Counted from the first letter of the stretch, positions 34,723-43,727 are shown. The stretch is 64,000 nt of DNA from JAITMY01 sp031553765 (GCA_031553765.1 JAVBKY010000001.1:248001-312000); one strand, 5' to 3'. Notes: generated by a model not told the origin, from the sequence alone. Numbers and translations: made by a program.

Positions 34723-35631
34723 ATGATAATATATAAAAACACAACGGGTATCCTTGCACAAATTAAGGAAACCCCCTTTAAACTAGAGAAGCATATTCAA
34801 ACACTATTTGAATCCAATCTTGAATCAATCACTAGCCTTCAACTTGTAAAATCAGAATTTACTATTAAGAATAGTCGTTTTGACACACTCGCCTTCGATA
34901 AGGAGAATAAGGCTTTTGTCATAATCGAATATAAAAAGGACCGAAATTATAGTGTTATTGATCAAGGTGTTTCATATCTCAATCTCATGTTAGAATATAA
35001 AGCTGATTTTATTATTGAGTACAATGAGTCTTGCAAAACAAATTTAAAACGTAACGATGTTGAGTGGTCACAAAGCAAAGTTATTTTTGTTTCCCCTTCA
35101 TTTACTGACTTTCAAAAACAATCATCCAACTTCAAAGATCTCCCTATTGAACTCTGGGAAATAAAACAATTAGAAAATGATCTAATAATTATAAATCCAA
35201 TAAAAAAGTCACAATCTGCCCCCAGTATTAAGCAGGTTCAATCTCAAGGGGTGTCTGACTTTAGCAAAGTTACTGAGGAGATTAAAGTCTACACGGAGGA
35301 AGATCACTTGAATGGCAAGTCCGATGAGATAAAAGAACTTTACGAAGCTTTTAAAGTTGGCATATTGAATCTTTCTTCAGACATTGAGGTCGAGCCAAAG
35401 AAGTGGTATATTGCTTTTAAAAGGGGTAGTAATATTGCAGATATTTATCCCATGAAAAATGGAATAAAACTAGGGATTAATTTAAAGTCCGGACAGCTTG
35501 ATGACCCCAAACAACTTATGAGAGATGTATCAACTTTAAAAGGACACCAGCTTAATGGAGACTACGAACTCAACATAACAGATAGTGCTAACCTTGAATA
35601 CATTATGAGTTTAATAAAGCAAACTATTTAA
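34723..35631 (+). CDS. DUF5655 protein with PD-(D/E)XK nuclease-like domain
   Basis: A 302-residue protein from ATG at 34723 (MIIYKNTTGI). An upstream start at 34669 would overlap mnmE and is not family-like. The N-terminal half has a restriction-endonuclease-like core: E30, D54 in RFDTLAFD, E69 and K71 in VIIEYKK, and Q81 in QGVSYL. The C-terminal part (about 190-300) looks like DUF5655 (ELYEAFKVGILNL, KKWYIAFKRGSNIADIYP, GIKLGINLKSGQLDDP). Its sequence is AT-richer than its neighbours, which suggests acquisition by transfer. Substrate unknown; a nuclease or defence role is inference. Confidence 0.78.
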   Translation: MIIYKNTTGILAQIKETPFKLEKHIQTLFESNLESITSLQLVKSEFTIKNSRFDTLAFDKENKAFVIIEYKKDRNYSVIDQGVSYLNLMLEYKADFIIEYNESCKTNLKRNDVEWSQSKVIFVSPSFTDFQKQSSNFKDLPIELWEIKQLENDLIIINPIKKSQSAPSIKQVQSQGVSDFSKVTEEIKVYTEEDHLNGKSDEIKELYEAFKVGILNLSSDIEVEPKKWYIAFKRGSNIADIYPMKNGIKLGINLKSGQLDDPKQLMRDVSTLKGHQLNGDYELNITDSANLEYIMSLIKQTI

Positions 35632-35792
35632 TCAACACAAAACACCTTTTTACCTATATCGGCAAAAAACACCACTTTTTCACAAAACAAAATGCCAAAG
35701 TTTGCCGATACCGGCAAACTTCACAAAAACAACTTCACCCGTAACCAATACTCAATATCAATTACGGGTGAAAACTATTAAGTAGGAAATAA
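35632..35792. other. intergenic region with inverted repeat
   Basis: A CACCCGTAA...TTACGGGTG inverted repeat (about 35737-35771) lies near the stop of the leftward yjdM gene and could end both converging transcripts. A second pair, TTTGCCGAT/ATCGGCAAA-like, lies at about 35658-35720. Confidence 0.45.
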
Positions 35793-36125
35793 CTACTTCT
35801 TCAAAAAACAAGTCTTCAACACTATACTACTCCCGTCAATCTTACAATCCACCTCTTCGGGATTATCAGTTAGGCGAATGCTTTTCACCTTAGTGCCGCG
35901 CTTGATAACCATTGACGAACCCTTTACCTTCAGGTCTTTTATTACCGTTACCGCATCACCATCTACCAGCTCCGTGCCATTGCTATCGCGTGGCACGCTA
36001 TCGGTAGGTTGTGCCTCGGTGGTATCCTCCATCCACTCATGACCACAGTCGGGGCAAACATACATAGTACCATCAAAGTAAGAATTTTCCAACCCACACA
36101 CAGGGCAAATTATCGTTGTGCTCAT
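35793..36125 (-). CDS. yjdM: zinc ribbon protein YjdM (PhnA-like)
   Basis: A 110-residue protein with an N-terminal zinc ribbon (C7, C10, C24, C27 in CPVC...CPDCGHEW) and the C-terminal PhnA domain (DSNGTELVDGDAVTVIKDLKV, GTKVKSIRL, CKIDGSSIVLKTCFLKK). The family was once linked to phosphonoacetate use, but that link is doubtful and no phn genes are present here. It appears to be a single-gene unit. Confidence 0.9.
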   Translation of the reverse strand: MSTTIICPVCGLENSYFDGTMYVCPDCGHEWMEDTTEAQPTDSVPRDSNGTELVDGDAVTVIKDLKVKGSSMVIKRGTKVKSIRLTDNPEEVDCKIDGSSIVLKTCFLKK

Positions 36126-36188
36126 TGCGTTTCTTTTTATTAGTTCGGCGCGAAGGTAGGCAATTATGCGGCGTAAGCCAAAAGCACT

Positions 36189-36767
36189 TCACTTCCCCTT
36201 CCTACAAAAACATCCCACCAAGTGATCATTCACATAACCCACCGCTTGCAGGTGCGCGTAGCAAATGGTAGTGCCAAAGAACTTAAATCCACGCTTTTTC
36301 ATATCCTTGCTTATAGCATCGGAAAGCGGCGTGGAAGCGGGAATTTCCGACAGCATTTTCCAATGGTTAACCACTGGTTTTCCGTTTGGTAAAAACGACT
36401 TGAGATACGCGCAAAAACTGCCATGCTCCTTTTGAAGTTCGAGAAACAAGCGAGCGTTGGAAATAGCCGATTCTACTTTTAACCGATTGCGAATAATGCC
36501 CTCGTCCTGCATCAATCGTTCCACATCCGCCTGCGTAAACTTTGCCACCTTACGGGCATTGAAGTTGGCAAAGGCTTTGCGGTAACCCTCGCGGCGACGA
36601 AGTATCGTAATCCAGCTGAGCCCCGCCTGCGCGCCTTCCAGTACCAGAAACTCAAACATTTTATCATCGTCGGTTACCTCCCTACCCCACTCCCCGTCGT
36701 GGTAGCGAACGTAAAGCGGGTCGGTACCGCACCAGCCGCAACGGGTTATATCTTCTTTTTTTGCCAT
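36189..36767 (-). CDS. tag: DNA-3-methyladenine glycosylase I
   Basis: Base-excision repair enzyme that removes 3-methyladenine. The 192-residue protein has the N-terminal zinc-binding pattern (C10 and H23 in RCGWCGTDPLYVRYHD), the substrate pocket FEFLVLEGAQAGLSWITILRRR with conserved Glu and Trp, and the C-terminal FFGTTICYAHLQAVGYVNDH with further zinc ligands near the end (about H181, C187). The length and motifs match E. coli Tag. Confidence 0.93.
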   Translation of the reverse strand: MAKKEDITRCGWCGTDPLYVRYHDGEWGREVTDDDKMFEFLVLEGAQAGLSWITILRRREGYRKAFANFNARKVAKFTQADVERLMQDEGIIRNRLKVESAISNARLFLELQKEHGSFCAYLKSFLPNGKPVVNHWKMLSEIPASTPLSDAISKDMKKRGFKFFGTTICYAHLQAVGYVNDHLVGCFCRKGK

Positions 36768-36882
36768 AAACTTAGGGGTTAGAAATTAGGGATTAGAGGA
36801 AATACAATTATCGAAAGCAAATATAGAAAACTATTGCTAAAATGATGTATATTTGTAGGCACTTCAAATCACCCCGCCACAC

Positions 36883-36957
36883 CACTTCGACAGGCTCAGC
36901 GTGACAACGCACACCTAACCATCGTGGTTATAGCCCCCTTTAGGGGGTTGGGGGTAA
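36883..36957. repeat. two adjacent dispersed repeats before the YkgJ-like gene
   Basis: 36883-36910 is a copy of the ACTTCGACAGGCTCAGCGTG repeat (others at 18366-18389 and 62889-62914). 36931-36957 is TAGCCCCCTTTAGGGGGTTG plus GGGGTAA, also present as an inverted pair at 56203-56313. The second repeat ends about 12 bases before the chosen TTG start of the next gene. Confidence 0.65.
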
Positions 36958-36968
36958 ACTCGTAAACT

Positions 36969-37448
36969 TTGAACCCCGAATCACTTAAACTTCTTGCCGC
37001 CAAGGCTGAACCCGCTTTCCGTGCTTTTTACAAGAAAAATAAAAAGCAGCTGGAAAAGATGGATACTACCGTGCAAGCACTGCATGACGAGGTAATGGGC
37101 TGCACAGACTGCCTACAGTGCGCTGCCTGCTGTCGTACCTTAGGCCCTGCCATTTACAACGTAGATATTGAGCGAATGGCAAAGACGCTACGCCTCAAGC
37201 CTTCGGAGGTAGTGGAAAAGTACCTGCGCGTGGATGAGGACGGCGATTACGTTTTTAAAAGCATGCCCTGCCCTTTTTTAGGCGCGGACAACTACTGCTC
37301 CATTTACGAAAGTCGTCCCAAGGCATGCCGCGAATACCCGCACACTGACCGTAAGAAGTTTTCGCAAATATTTCTGCTCACCGTAAAAAACGCGCACACC
37401 TGCCCCGTAGCCTATGGAGTGCTAAAGCGGCTAACCTCACCCCAATAA
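36969..37448 (+). CDS. YkgJ-type cysteine cluster protein
   Basis: A 159-residue protein of the zinc/iron-chelating YkgJ family. The cysteines are CTDCLQCAACC (about 42-52) and MPCPFLGADNYCSIYESRPKACREYPHT (about 99-127). It binds a metal or iron-sulphur cofactor; the cellular role is unknown. The only in-frame start near the N-terminus is TTG at 36969; an upstream repeat leaves no ATG and no obvious ribosome binding site. The next methionine is at about residue 30 and would remove part of the N-terminal helix. Confidence 0.85.
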   Translation: MNPESLKLLAAKAEPAFRAFYKKNKKQLEKMDTTVQALHDEVMGCTDCLQCAACCRTLGPAIYNVDIERMAKTLRLKPSEVVEKYLRVDEDGDYVFKSMPCPFLGADNYCSIYESRPKACREYPHTDRKKFSQIFLLTVKNAHTCPVAYGVLKRLTSPQ

Positions 37449-37475
37449 AAAACCGGCTCGAAATCCGAGCCGGCT
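37449..37475 (-). terminator. leftward terminator hairpin
   Basis: Arms CCGGCTCG and CGAGCCGG with loop AAATC. Read leftward it ends in six T (TTTTTT at 37446-37452). It also directly follows the YkgJ-like gene on the plus strand, but there it has no T-run after the stem. It is therefore oriented to end a transcript coming from the right. Confidence 0.55.
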
Positions 37476-37690
37476 AGTCCGATTAGATAATTGTATAGTT
37501 AAATCATTCAATCAAAAAGTAGAACATCCTATTGAATGTTGCTACCCCATGTAGTACACACCACAAGATGCGTAACTCGTTAGCCACACCTCCGCCACCG
37601 GCGGAGCGATTCTTATCCTCAACAATTATTAGTTTACAATTAATAATTTCACCCCAACCCTGAACGAAAGCACCATACCAACAATATCAG
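37476..37690 (-). ncRNA. candidate structured RNA (possibly 6S-like)
   Basis: A gene-free stretch upstream of rarA ending in a leftward terminator. The minus-strand RNA has a strong stem CTCCGCC/GGCGGAG (about 37590-37606) and smaller stems CTAC/GTAG (about 37541-37553), ACAT/ATGT (about 37524-37539) and an AATTATTA/TAATAATT hairpin (about 37624-37652). In Bacillus subtilis the 6S-1 RNA gene lies close to the rarA homologue, and Bacteroidetes have a 6S-Flavo class, so this position is suggestive. No consensus minus-strand promoter was found (nearest TATCTTCG at 37755-37762). The boundaries are guesses. Confidence 0.3.
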
Positions 37691-37967
37691 GTGGGCTTCG
37701 ACACGGTAAAGACTTTTTCTTTCATTCGCACTCAGATTTAGTTAGACGTTATTACGAAGATAATATGCAATCACGCAGAAAATTACCGTTTTAACAGAAT
37801 CGCAGTATATTACAAGTCATACTTAAGATCCTATACAACACTTTTACACATTGATTATTGAATGATTACACTTCAATAACTGCATAATAAAACCTATAAA
37901 TTACAGCATAAATTAGCTGACATTTTACAAGTTATTTTAGTAACGTTATTCACTCGTCGTTTTTTGC

Positions 37968-37975
37968 TAACTTTG
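37968..37975 (+). promoter_or_regulatory. -7 element of rarA
   Basis: TAACTTTG matches TAnnTTTG, 20 bases before the ATG. No strong TTTG -33 box is visible. Confidence 0.45.
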
Positions 37976-37995
37976 TATGCCTTTAGAAAAAGAAT

Positions 37996-39279
37996 ATGGA
38001 AACACCTAACATACCGTTGGCCGAAAGACTGCGCCCACAATCACTTGACGAGTATGTGGGGCAGCAGCATTTGGTTGGGCCAGGAGCCATATTGCGCCGC
38101 ATGATTGAGAGCGACAAGCTCTCATCGTTCATACTATGGGGGCCTCCGGGTGTGGGTAAAACCACGCTGGCACGCATTATTGCTAACCGTCAAAATCGCA
38201 AATTTTACTCGCTCAGCGCCATCAACGCCGGTGTAAAGGACGTACGCGAGGTAGTGGAGGACGCCAAGCGCCAACGCTTTTTCAACACGCCCTCACCCGT
38301 ACTGTTCATTGATGAAATTCACCGATTTTCCAAGTCGCAGCAGGATTCACTGCTGGGTGCGGTAGAGCAGGGAACGTTTATACTCATTGGCGCCACCACC
38401 GAGAACCCCTCGTTTGAGGTTATCACTCCCTTGCTATCGCGATGTCAGGTGTACGTGCTAAAATCACTTGAAACGCAAGACTTGCAGATACTGCTTGACC
38501 GCGCCATTTCCACCGATGTATACCTGAAAACGCTTACGTTTAAGATTGAAGAAACTGAGGCTTTATTTCGCTTTTCGGGTGGCGATGCACGTAAGCTACT
38601 CAACGTGCTGGAAATTGTAGTGAGCTCCTTCAATGGAAGTGAGATTACTATAAATAACGAGGTAGTAACCGAGCGACTCCAAGAAAATATTGCGCTGTAC
38701 GACAAGAACGGGGAGCAGCACTACGATATTATTTCTGCCTTTATAAAAAGTATGCGCGGTAGCGATCCTAACGCTGCAGTGTACTGGCTGGCACGCATGA
38801 TAGCTGGTGGTGAAGACCCGCTGTTTATAGCGCGACGCTTGGTAATTCTGGCTTCGGAGGATATTGGCTTGGCCAATCCCAACGCGCTGCTCATGGCGCA
38901 GGCCTGCTTCGACGCGCTAAAGGTTATTGGCATGCCCGAGGGCAGAATTCTACTCTCGCAATGCGCGGTTTACCTCGCTACCAGCCCAAAAAGTAATGCG
39001 TCGTACCTTGCTATTGATGCCGCATCGGCGCTGGTAGCACAAACGGGCGACCTACCTGTACCGCTGCACCTGCGCAACGCGCCCACCAAGCTAATGAAGG
39101 AGTTGGGCTACCATAAAGGCTATAAGTACGCACACGACTACGAGGGTAACTTTGTGGATGTTGATTTTTTACCCGAAGAAATAAAAGGCAAAACCCTATA
39201 CACCCCCGGCGACAGCGCCAAGGAGCGTGAAATAAGGGCTAAGCTGGCACAGCAATGGAAAGGCAGATACAACTACTAA
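37996..39279 (+). CDS. rarA: replication-associated recombination protein RarA (MgsA)
   Basis: AAA+ ATPase related to clamp loaders that acts at stalled replication forks. The 427-residue product has the N-terminal PLAERLRPQSLDEYVGQQHL, Walker A GPPGVGKT (49-56), Walker B LFIDEIHRF (about 101-109), sensor region GATTENPSFEV, and C-terminal tetramerisation domain (AVYWLARMIAGGEDPLFIARR). A TAACTTTG -7 box (37968-37975) lies 20 bases upstream of the ATG. It is probably monocistronic or co-transcribed with the next gene. Confidence 0.95.
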   Translation: METPNIPLAERLRPQSLDEYVGQQHLVGPGAILRRMIESDKLSSFILWGPPGVGKTTLARIIANRQNRKFYSLSAINAGVKDVREVVEDAKRQRFFNTPSPVLFIDEIHRFSKSQQDSLLGAVEQGTFILIGATTENPSFEVITPLLSRCQVYVLKSLETQDLQILLDRAISTDVYLKTLTFKIEETEALFRFSGGDARKLLNVLEIVVSSFNGSEITINNEVVTERLQENIALYDKNGEQHYDIISAFIKSMRGSDPNAAVYWLARMIAGGEDPLFIARRLVILASEDIGLANPNALLMAQACFDALKVIGMPEGRILLSQCAVYLATSPKSNASYLAIDAASALVAQTGDLPVPLHLRNAPTKLMKELGYHKGYKYAHDYEGNFVDVDFLPEEIKGKTLYTPGDSAKEREIRAKLAQQWKGRYNY

Positions 39280-39282
39280 TGT

Positions 39283-39352
39283 ACAATTGAGAGTTGACAA
39301 TGGATAAAGCCTCCTTGCTCAATTCTTAATTCTTAATTCTTAATTCTTAATT
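39283..39352. repeat. TTAATTC tandem repeat before thiamine pyrophosphokinase
   Basis: Four tandem TTAATTC units (39324-39350) follow CAATTGAGAGTTGACAATGG words that resemble the repeat at 1205-1271. The repeat runs right into the next gene's likely TTG start. Confidence 0.6.
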
Positions 39353-39989
39353 GGCACTCCCTCTCATACAGTCCTTCGACACCGTGGTTATGGCGCACGG
39401 CGCATTCCCCTCGCACCCTGCAGCTATGAGCGCTTTGCGCAATGCAAAAACGGTGGTATGCTGCGATGGTGCCATTGACAACCTGCTGCAATTCGGCGTA
39501 GAGCCTACCTATATAGTGGGCGACTTGGATAGTATTTCGCCCGAGCAGCAGGCGCGCTTTGCCGATAGGCTACATCAATTTAGCGAACAGGAGCATAACG
39601 ACCTAACGAAAGCCATTTCTTTTTGCAAAGAAAACGGACACACCAACATTACCATACTTGGCGCTACCGGTAAACGTGAGGACCATACGCTGGGAAATAT
39701 CTCCCTGCTGGCCGATTACGCCGACGAGGTAAACGTGCAAATGATTACCGACTACGGCGTAATGAACGCTATTTCGAATAGCACTGTTTTTGAAAGTTAC
39801 GCAGGGCAACAAGTTTCCATTTTTCGCCTATCGGAAAAGATTAGCATTACGCTCGAAAACCTAAAGTTTCCACTACACAACAGCCCGCTACAAAAGTTAT
39901 GGATGGGTACACTAAACGAGGCCTTGGGGGCCTCGTTCGCTATAAATTTTTTCGAAGGAAAAATAGTGGTATTTAGGGAGCATGTTTAG
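39351..39989 (+). CDS. thiamine pyrophosphokinase
   Basis: Transfers pyrophosphate from ATP to thiamine to give the coenzyme. The 212-residue protein has CCDGAIDNLLQFG, the metal-binding GDLDSISPEQ, SEQEHNDLTKAISFC and GATGKREDHTLGN, all typical of the family. The start is uncertain: TTG at 39351 lies at the edge of the tandem repeat and gives MALPLIQSFDTVVMAHG. An internal ATG (about residue 14) would shorten the first strand. It converges on the remains of the DUF4249 gene. Confidence 0.87.
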   Translation: MALPLIQSFDTVVMAHGAFPSHPAAMSALRNAKTVVCCDGAIDNLLQFGVEPTYIVGDLDSISPEQQARFADRLHQFSEQEHNDLTKAISFCKENGHTNITILGATGKREDHTLGNISLLADYADEVNVQMITDYGVMNAISNSTVFESYAGQQVSIFRLSEKISITLENLKFPLHNSPLQKLWMGTLNEALGASFAINFFEGKIVVFREHV

Positions 39990-40129
39990 AATCTTGACTG
40001 CTTCTCCTTTTTCCAGCCTGTAAGGGTTTGCTCGTCCAAAAACTCATTGTAGGTAAGCATACGAAATTTCGCCGGATTTAAACCTCCAGCACGTTCTTGC
40101 GCCCAAAAACCTCTTACAGATGCATCAAT
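39986..40129 (-). pseudogene. in-frame C-terminal extension of the DUF4249 gene, past a TAA stop
   Basis: Directly after the TAA that ends the DUF4249 frame (40132-40130), the same frame stays open for 47 codons to a second TAA (39988-39986). The product would read IDASVRGFWAQERAGG then LNPAKFRMLTYNEFLDEQ and end KKEKQSRF. Composition and codon use look protein-like. I infer that a nonsense mutation (one base from Lys, Gln, Glu or Leu codons, for example) cut off the original C-terminus. The end overlaps the thiamine pyrophosphokinase stop. Confidence 0.6.
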
Positions 40130-41119
40130 TTAAACTCCGGAAAAGTACACCTTCCCGCTATTTGCCCCATTAATATAGGTAGCAGAGTCTCCATTTATTG
40201 AAATTTGTACTCCGCTCCCATCCTGAGCCGTCCATGTACCTTCAAGCGTTTTTACATTCATGGGCAGTATCACGCTTCTCCACTCGCTGGGGTTACGTAG
40301 GGCAAAGCAACCTATCACAGCGCCTTCCCCCTTAATATTGGTTTCCACATTGGCCGGAGGCCCGCTGAACATGGGATTACCTCCGCGCACCTCTTCACCC
40401 GCCGAATGAATGTAGGTATATGTGGATTTAGGAATACTGTACAAACGAATGCGCAACGTATCAAAAGGACAAAGTTGCAGGGTATCACCATTACCCATAT
40501 CCTTAGCCACACCACCTGTACTCAGGTTAAACACTACCCTCTCCCCATAGACACCATAAGGTATTTCGCCCGCACCATAGTTAGTGATACCCCGGCATAG
40601 GTTGCGGCTATTATAGTACATATCGGCACTAAAGTAGTCGTCCTCCATGCTACGGTAAAATACAGCATTAATAGTAAATGGAGGAATGTACTTACTTGTA
40701 TCAAGACCAAATGCCACCATTACCAGCGTATCAAGGCGCACATTATGTCGCATATTCTCTGTTGCGGTAAACTCCTCCTCCACACCATCACCATTCACAT
40801 CACACAGCACGCGTAGCGAACATGGCTGACCTTCCGTGCCATGAAATCCCACAGGAGTTAGATACTGTCCGGGAGCAGTATCGTTAGGCATGAGCTCCAC
40901 TCCATCTATCCAAACACGAGCTCCGGTAACAGCAGGTGTAGGTGCTCCGCCAAAATAGCTGGCCGTTTTGGCAAGCCATACCGTTTGCTGTGATGGCTCA
41001 GCGCTAACAAAAGCATTTACTATCAATCGTGGAGTTTGAGTTCCCGTAGAAATATCAATGCGCTCGGAGCAGGACGCGGCAAGCAGGACGAATATTAAGC
41101 CTATGTATATATTTTTCAT
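40130..41119 (-). CDS. DUF4249-like lipoprotein, C-terminally truncated
   Basis: A 329-residue protein with lipobox AASC (cysteine about 17), so it is predicted to be anchored in the outer or inner membrane. An Ig-like N-terminal part (PRLIVNAFVSAEPSQQTVWLAK, VTGARVWIDGVELM) and a DUF4249-type core (YFSADMYYNSRN, VIGCFALRNPSEW) follow. It lies 27 bases after the TonB-dependent receptor. Such pairs usually import an unknown substrate. Because of the stop at 40130 and a frameshift in the receptor, it may be non-functional. Confidence 0.7.
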   Translation of the reverse strand: MKNIYIGLIFVLLAASCSERIDISTGTQTPRLIVNAFVSAEPSQQTVWLAKTASYFGGAPTPAVTGARVWIDGVELMPNDTAPGQYLTPVGFHGTEGQPCSLRVLCDVNGDGVEEEFTATENMRHNVRLDTLVMVAFGLDTSKYIPPFTINAVFYRSMEDDYFSADMYYNSRNLCRGITNYGAGEIPYGVYGERVVFNLSTGGVAKDMGNGDTLQLCPFDTLRIRLYSIPKSTYTYIHSAGEEVRGGNPMFSGPPANVETNIKGEGAVIGCFALRNPSEWRSVILPMNVKTLEGTWTAQDGSGVQISINGDSATYINGANSGKVYFSGV

Positions 41120-41146
41120 TATTACGAATTACAAACTTTATGAACT

Positions 41147-43512
41147 TTAAAACTTAAAGTTATACGTTATCGAAGGCACTATGCTAAATAAGTATATAGA
41201 TTCAGCATACATATTACCGGGGTCATTCTCTTCCTCCAAAAAAGTAATGTACCATGGGTTGTGACGTCCATAGGCGTTATACAGCGATATATTCAAATCG
41301 TGCTGATAACGTCCGTGCTTTTTCAACTCGAAGGTGGCAGCAAGATCAAGTCGGTGGTAGTCGGGCATGCGGTAGGTATTGCGCTTACCATACACAGGCA
41401 CGTAGGTATCATTTACCGCAAATTCACCAGCAGGAATTACAAAGCGTCCTTCAGGATAGGTTACGGGTGAACCGGTAGAGTACGTCCAGTTGGCCGAAAG
41501 ATTGATACGCTTGGTAATATCATAGCTAAGCACAATGTTTAAGTTATGCGGTCTATCCGAAGGCGCACGATACCAGTCGTTGTCGTTCACCGTTTCCACC
41601 TTACGATACGAGCGCGAGTAGGTGTAGCTCACCCACCCGGTAAACGCTCCTATATTCTTACGCGCCATCAACTCCAACCCATAGCTGTAACCCACACCCG
41701 TGCGTAGCTCTCCCTCCAACAGAGGGTTCATGATTAGCTGGGCATGGTCCTTAAAATCTACCACGTTGTTGAGGTACTTGTAAAACACCTCTCCGGAAGT
41801 TTCAAACATATCGTCGAAAAAGTTGCGAAAGTAGCCCACCGAACCCTGATTAGCCGACTGCGGCTTAATGTTGGGACTTGAAGTCATCCACACATCCAGT
41901 GGCGAGCCTGCCGACGAGTTAGATATAAGCTGCAAGAACTGCATGGTGCGCGAATAGCTAGCCTTAATGGAGCTATTGTAATCAAGCTGAAATACAGCCC
42001 CCACACGAGGCTCTATTCCCCAATAGGTATTGTAAAAATCACCCCTACCATACGTCTTCGTCCCAGCTACCTCGTAGTTACTATTGTAGGAGTGGACTGT
42101 AGCGGGACCCACATTTTGAAAAAGCGCACCACGCAAACCGTACTTAAGGGTTATACGCTCGCCCAACTTATGCTGATTCATGACATATAGTGCGTATTCA
42201 ATGGCGTACTGATTGGGCAAAACTACCGATGGATTATCACCCGCAGCCACTGACTCTGCGGTAGCATCGCACGGCATAATATCGTGATAAATACCCGACA
42301 CCCCGAATTTAAATGAACCCTGATCGCCGTACAAGTAGGTAAAATCCTCACGCAGGCCAACATCGTTAATAGTTGCCATCCATACACCCTTCATTGACCC
42401 CATATCAAAACTCAAGTCGTAGGCATAGCGACTGCCAACTACCGATGAGTTAAGAAAGAAATTATCAGAAAAGCGGTGCATCCATGCCAATGAGTAGGCT
42501 GCATTACTAAAATTCATGCCGGCCACGTTGTCGCCCATGCCAAACACATCTTTTCCAAAATATCCGGTAAGCGACACGCGGTCTTTTTCACTTGCCTTCC
42601 ACGTTAGCTTTCCATTCAAATCGTAAAAGTGCAGCACTGCGCTACGTAGAGCTGCCTCAGGCGCCAGGGGCAAAAACAAATCTGCATACGTAGACGTCCC
42701 GCTACCATAAATGACAACTTATTATCAAGAATAGGACCGTCTATTTCCAGCCTGCTCGATATAAGTCCAATACCACCATTAAAATTAAACTTCTCCATGT
42801 CGCCATGCTTCGAATTCACATCTAACAGTGAGGAGAGTCGTCCCCCATAACCGGCAGGAATATCCCCTTTATACAGCTTCGCATCATCCACCACATCGTT
42901 GTTAAAAACAGAAAAAAATCCCATAAAGTGCGATGCGTTGTATATGGTGGAATTATCAAACAAAATGAGGTTTTGGTCATGACTACCGCCACGCACGTTA
43001 AACGACGAAGTTCCTTCAGCCGCCGGCTGAACTCCCGGTAGCAACATTATGCTTTTTATCACATCTACCTCACCCATAAGAGCGGGTATACGCTTTATGG
43101 TTTTTATATCCAACTTCTCCACGCTCATTTCAGCCTTCGTAACATTGGCACGACCTTCGGCACGAACTACTACCTCTTCCAGCTGGTTGGTTTGCTCTGC
43201 CAACTCAAAGTTTTTAGTTGTAACCTTTTCGCTCACGGTCAACTTCTCATTCTTTGAACCGTAGCCTATGTAACCCACATTTACGTTGTACGTTCCGGCA
43301 TTTACAATTACACTGTACGCACCATCCACATCTGTAGTTGCTCCGCGCTTAGCCTCACGCACAAATACCGAAGCTCCCATCAACGGTTCACCCGTTTGCT
43401 CATCGGTAACCTTACCATTAAGCGCCACCTTTTGCGCCTGGACCCCCCACGAGCTAAGAAGCAGTATGATCAATAGAAAAAGAAATGAAGTTACGTTTTT
43501 GAGCATTTTCAC
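41147..43512 (-). pseudogene. TonB-dependent receptor, frameshifted
   Basis: The receptor is split into two frames. The first (43512 to about 42694) has a signal peptide (LLLSSWGVQAQ), a carboxypeptidase-like domain (VALNGKVTDEQTGEPLMGAS) and the plug (VDVIKSIMLLPGVQ, SSFNVRGGSHDQN). The barrel continues from about 42691 in another frame (TYADLFLPLAPE) to the final SIVPSITYNFKF. Reading GGACGT-CT-ACGTAT across 42686-42699 shows that one base is missing relative to an intact ORF. Together the parts give a full-length receptor of about 790 residues, so the gene was intact recently, or the base is a sequencing error. Confidence 0.82.
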
Positions 43513-43719
43513 CTAGTAAATTTACAAAAAATACGGTTAGAAAGGCAAATACAATACTAAGACAAGTAACTTGAAAGGTACCACTACTCCACCTCGTATT
43601 TTTTTCAAAAAGGATAGCAAAGTAAGTGCAAATTACCGGTTAGCACAACCATTTAAAAAAACTTAAATACTATTTAACGCCCACAACTACGCAAAGTAAA
43701 AAAATCAGCGCAAAAAATA

Positions 43720-43727
43720 TAACTTTG
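43720..43727 (+). promoter_or_regulatory. -7 element of the divIC-like gene
   Basis: TAACTTTG fits TAnnTTTG and overlaps the upstream TTG that could otherwise be taken as a start. This supports the start at ATG 43752. Confidence 0.45.

Noticed and set aside
37681..37720. tmRNA-like word GGGCTTCGACACGG
   Set aside because: Lacks the rest of a tmRNA: no tag reading frame, no tRNA-like 3' end with CCA. The TTCGAC word more resembles the dispersed repeat.
39351..43512. Active substrate-uptake locus (TonB receptor/DUF4249)
   Set aside because: The receptor is frameshifted and the partner gene has an in-frame stop, so the locus as read is not functional.
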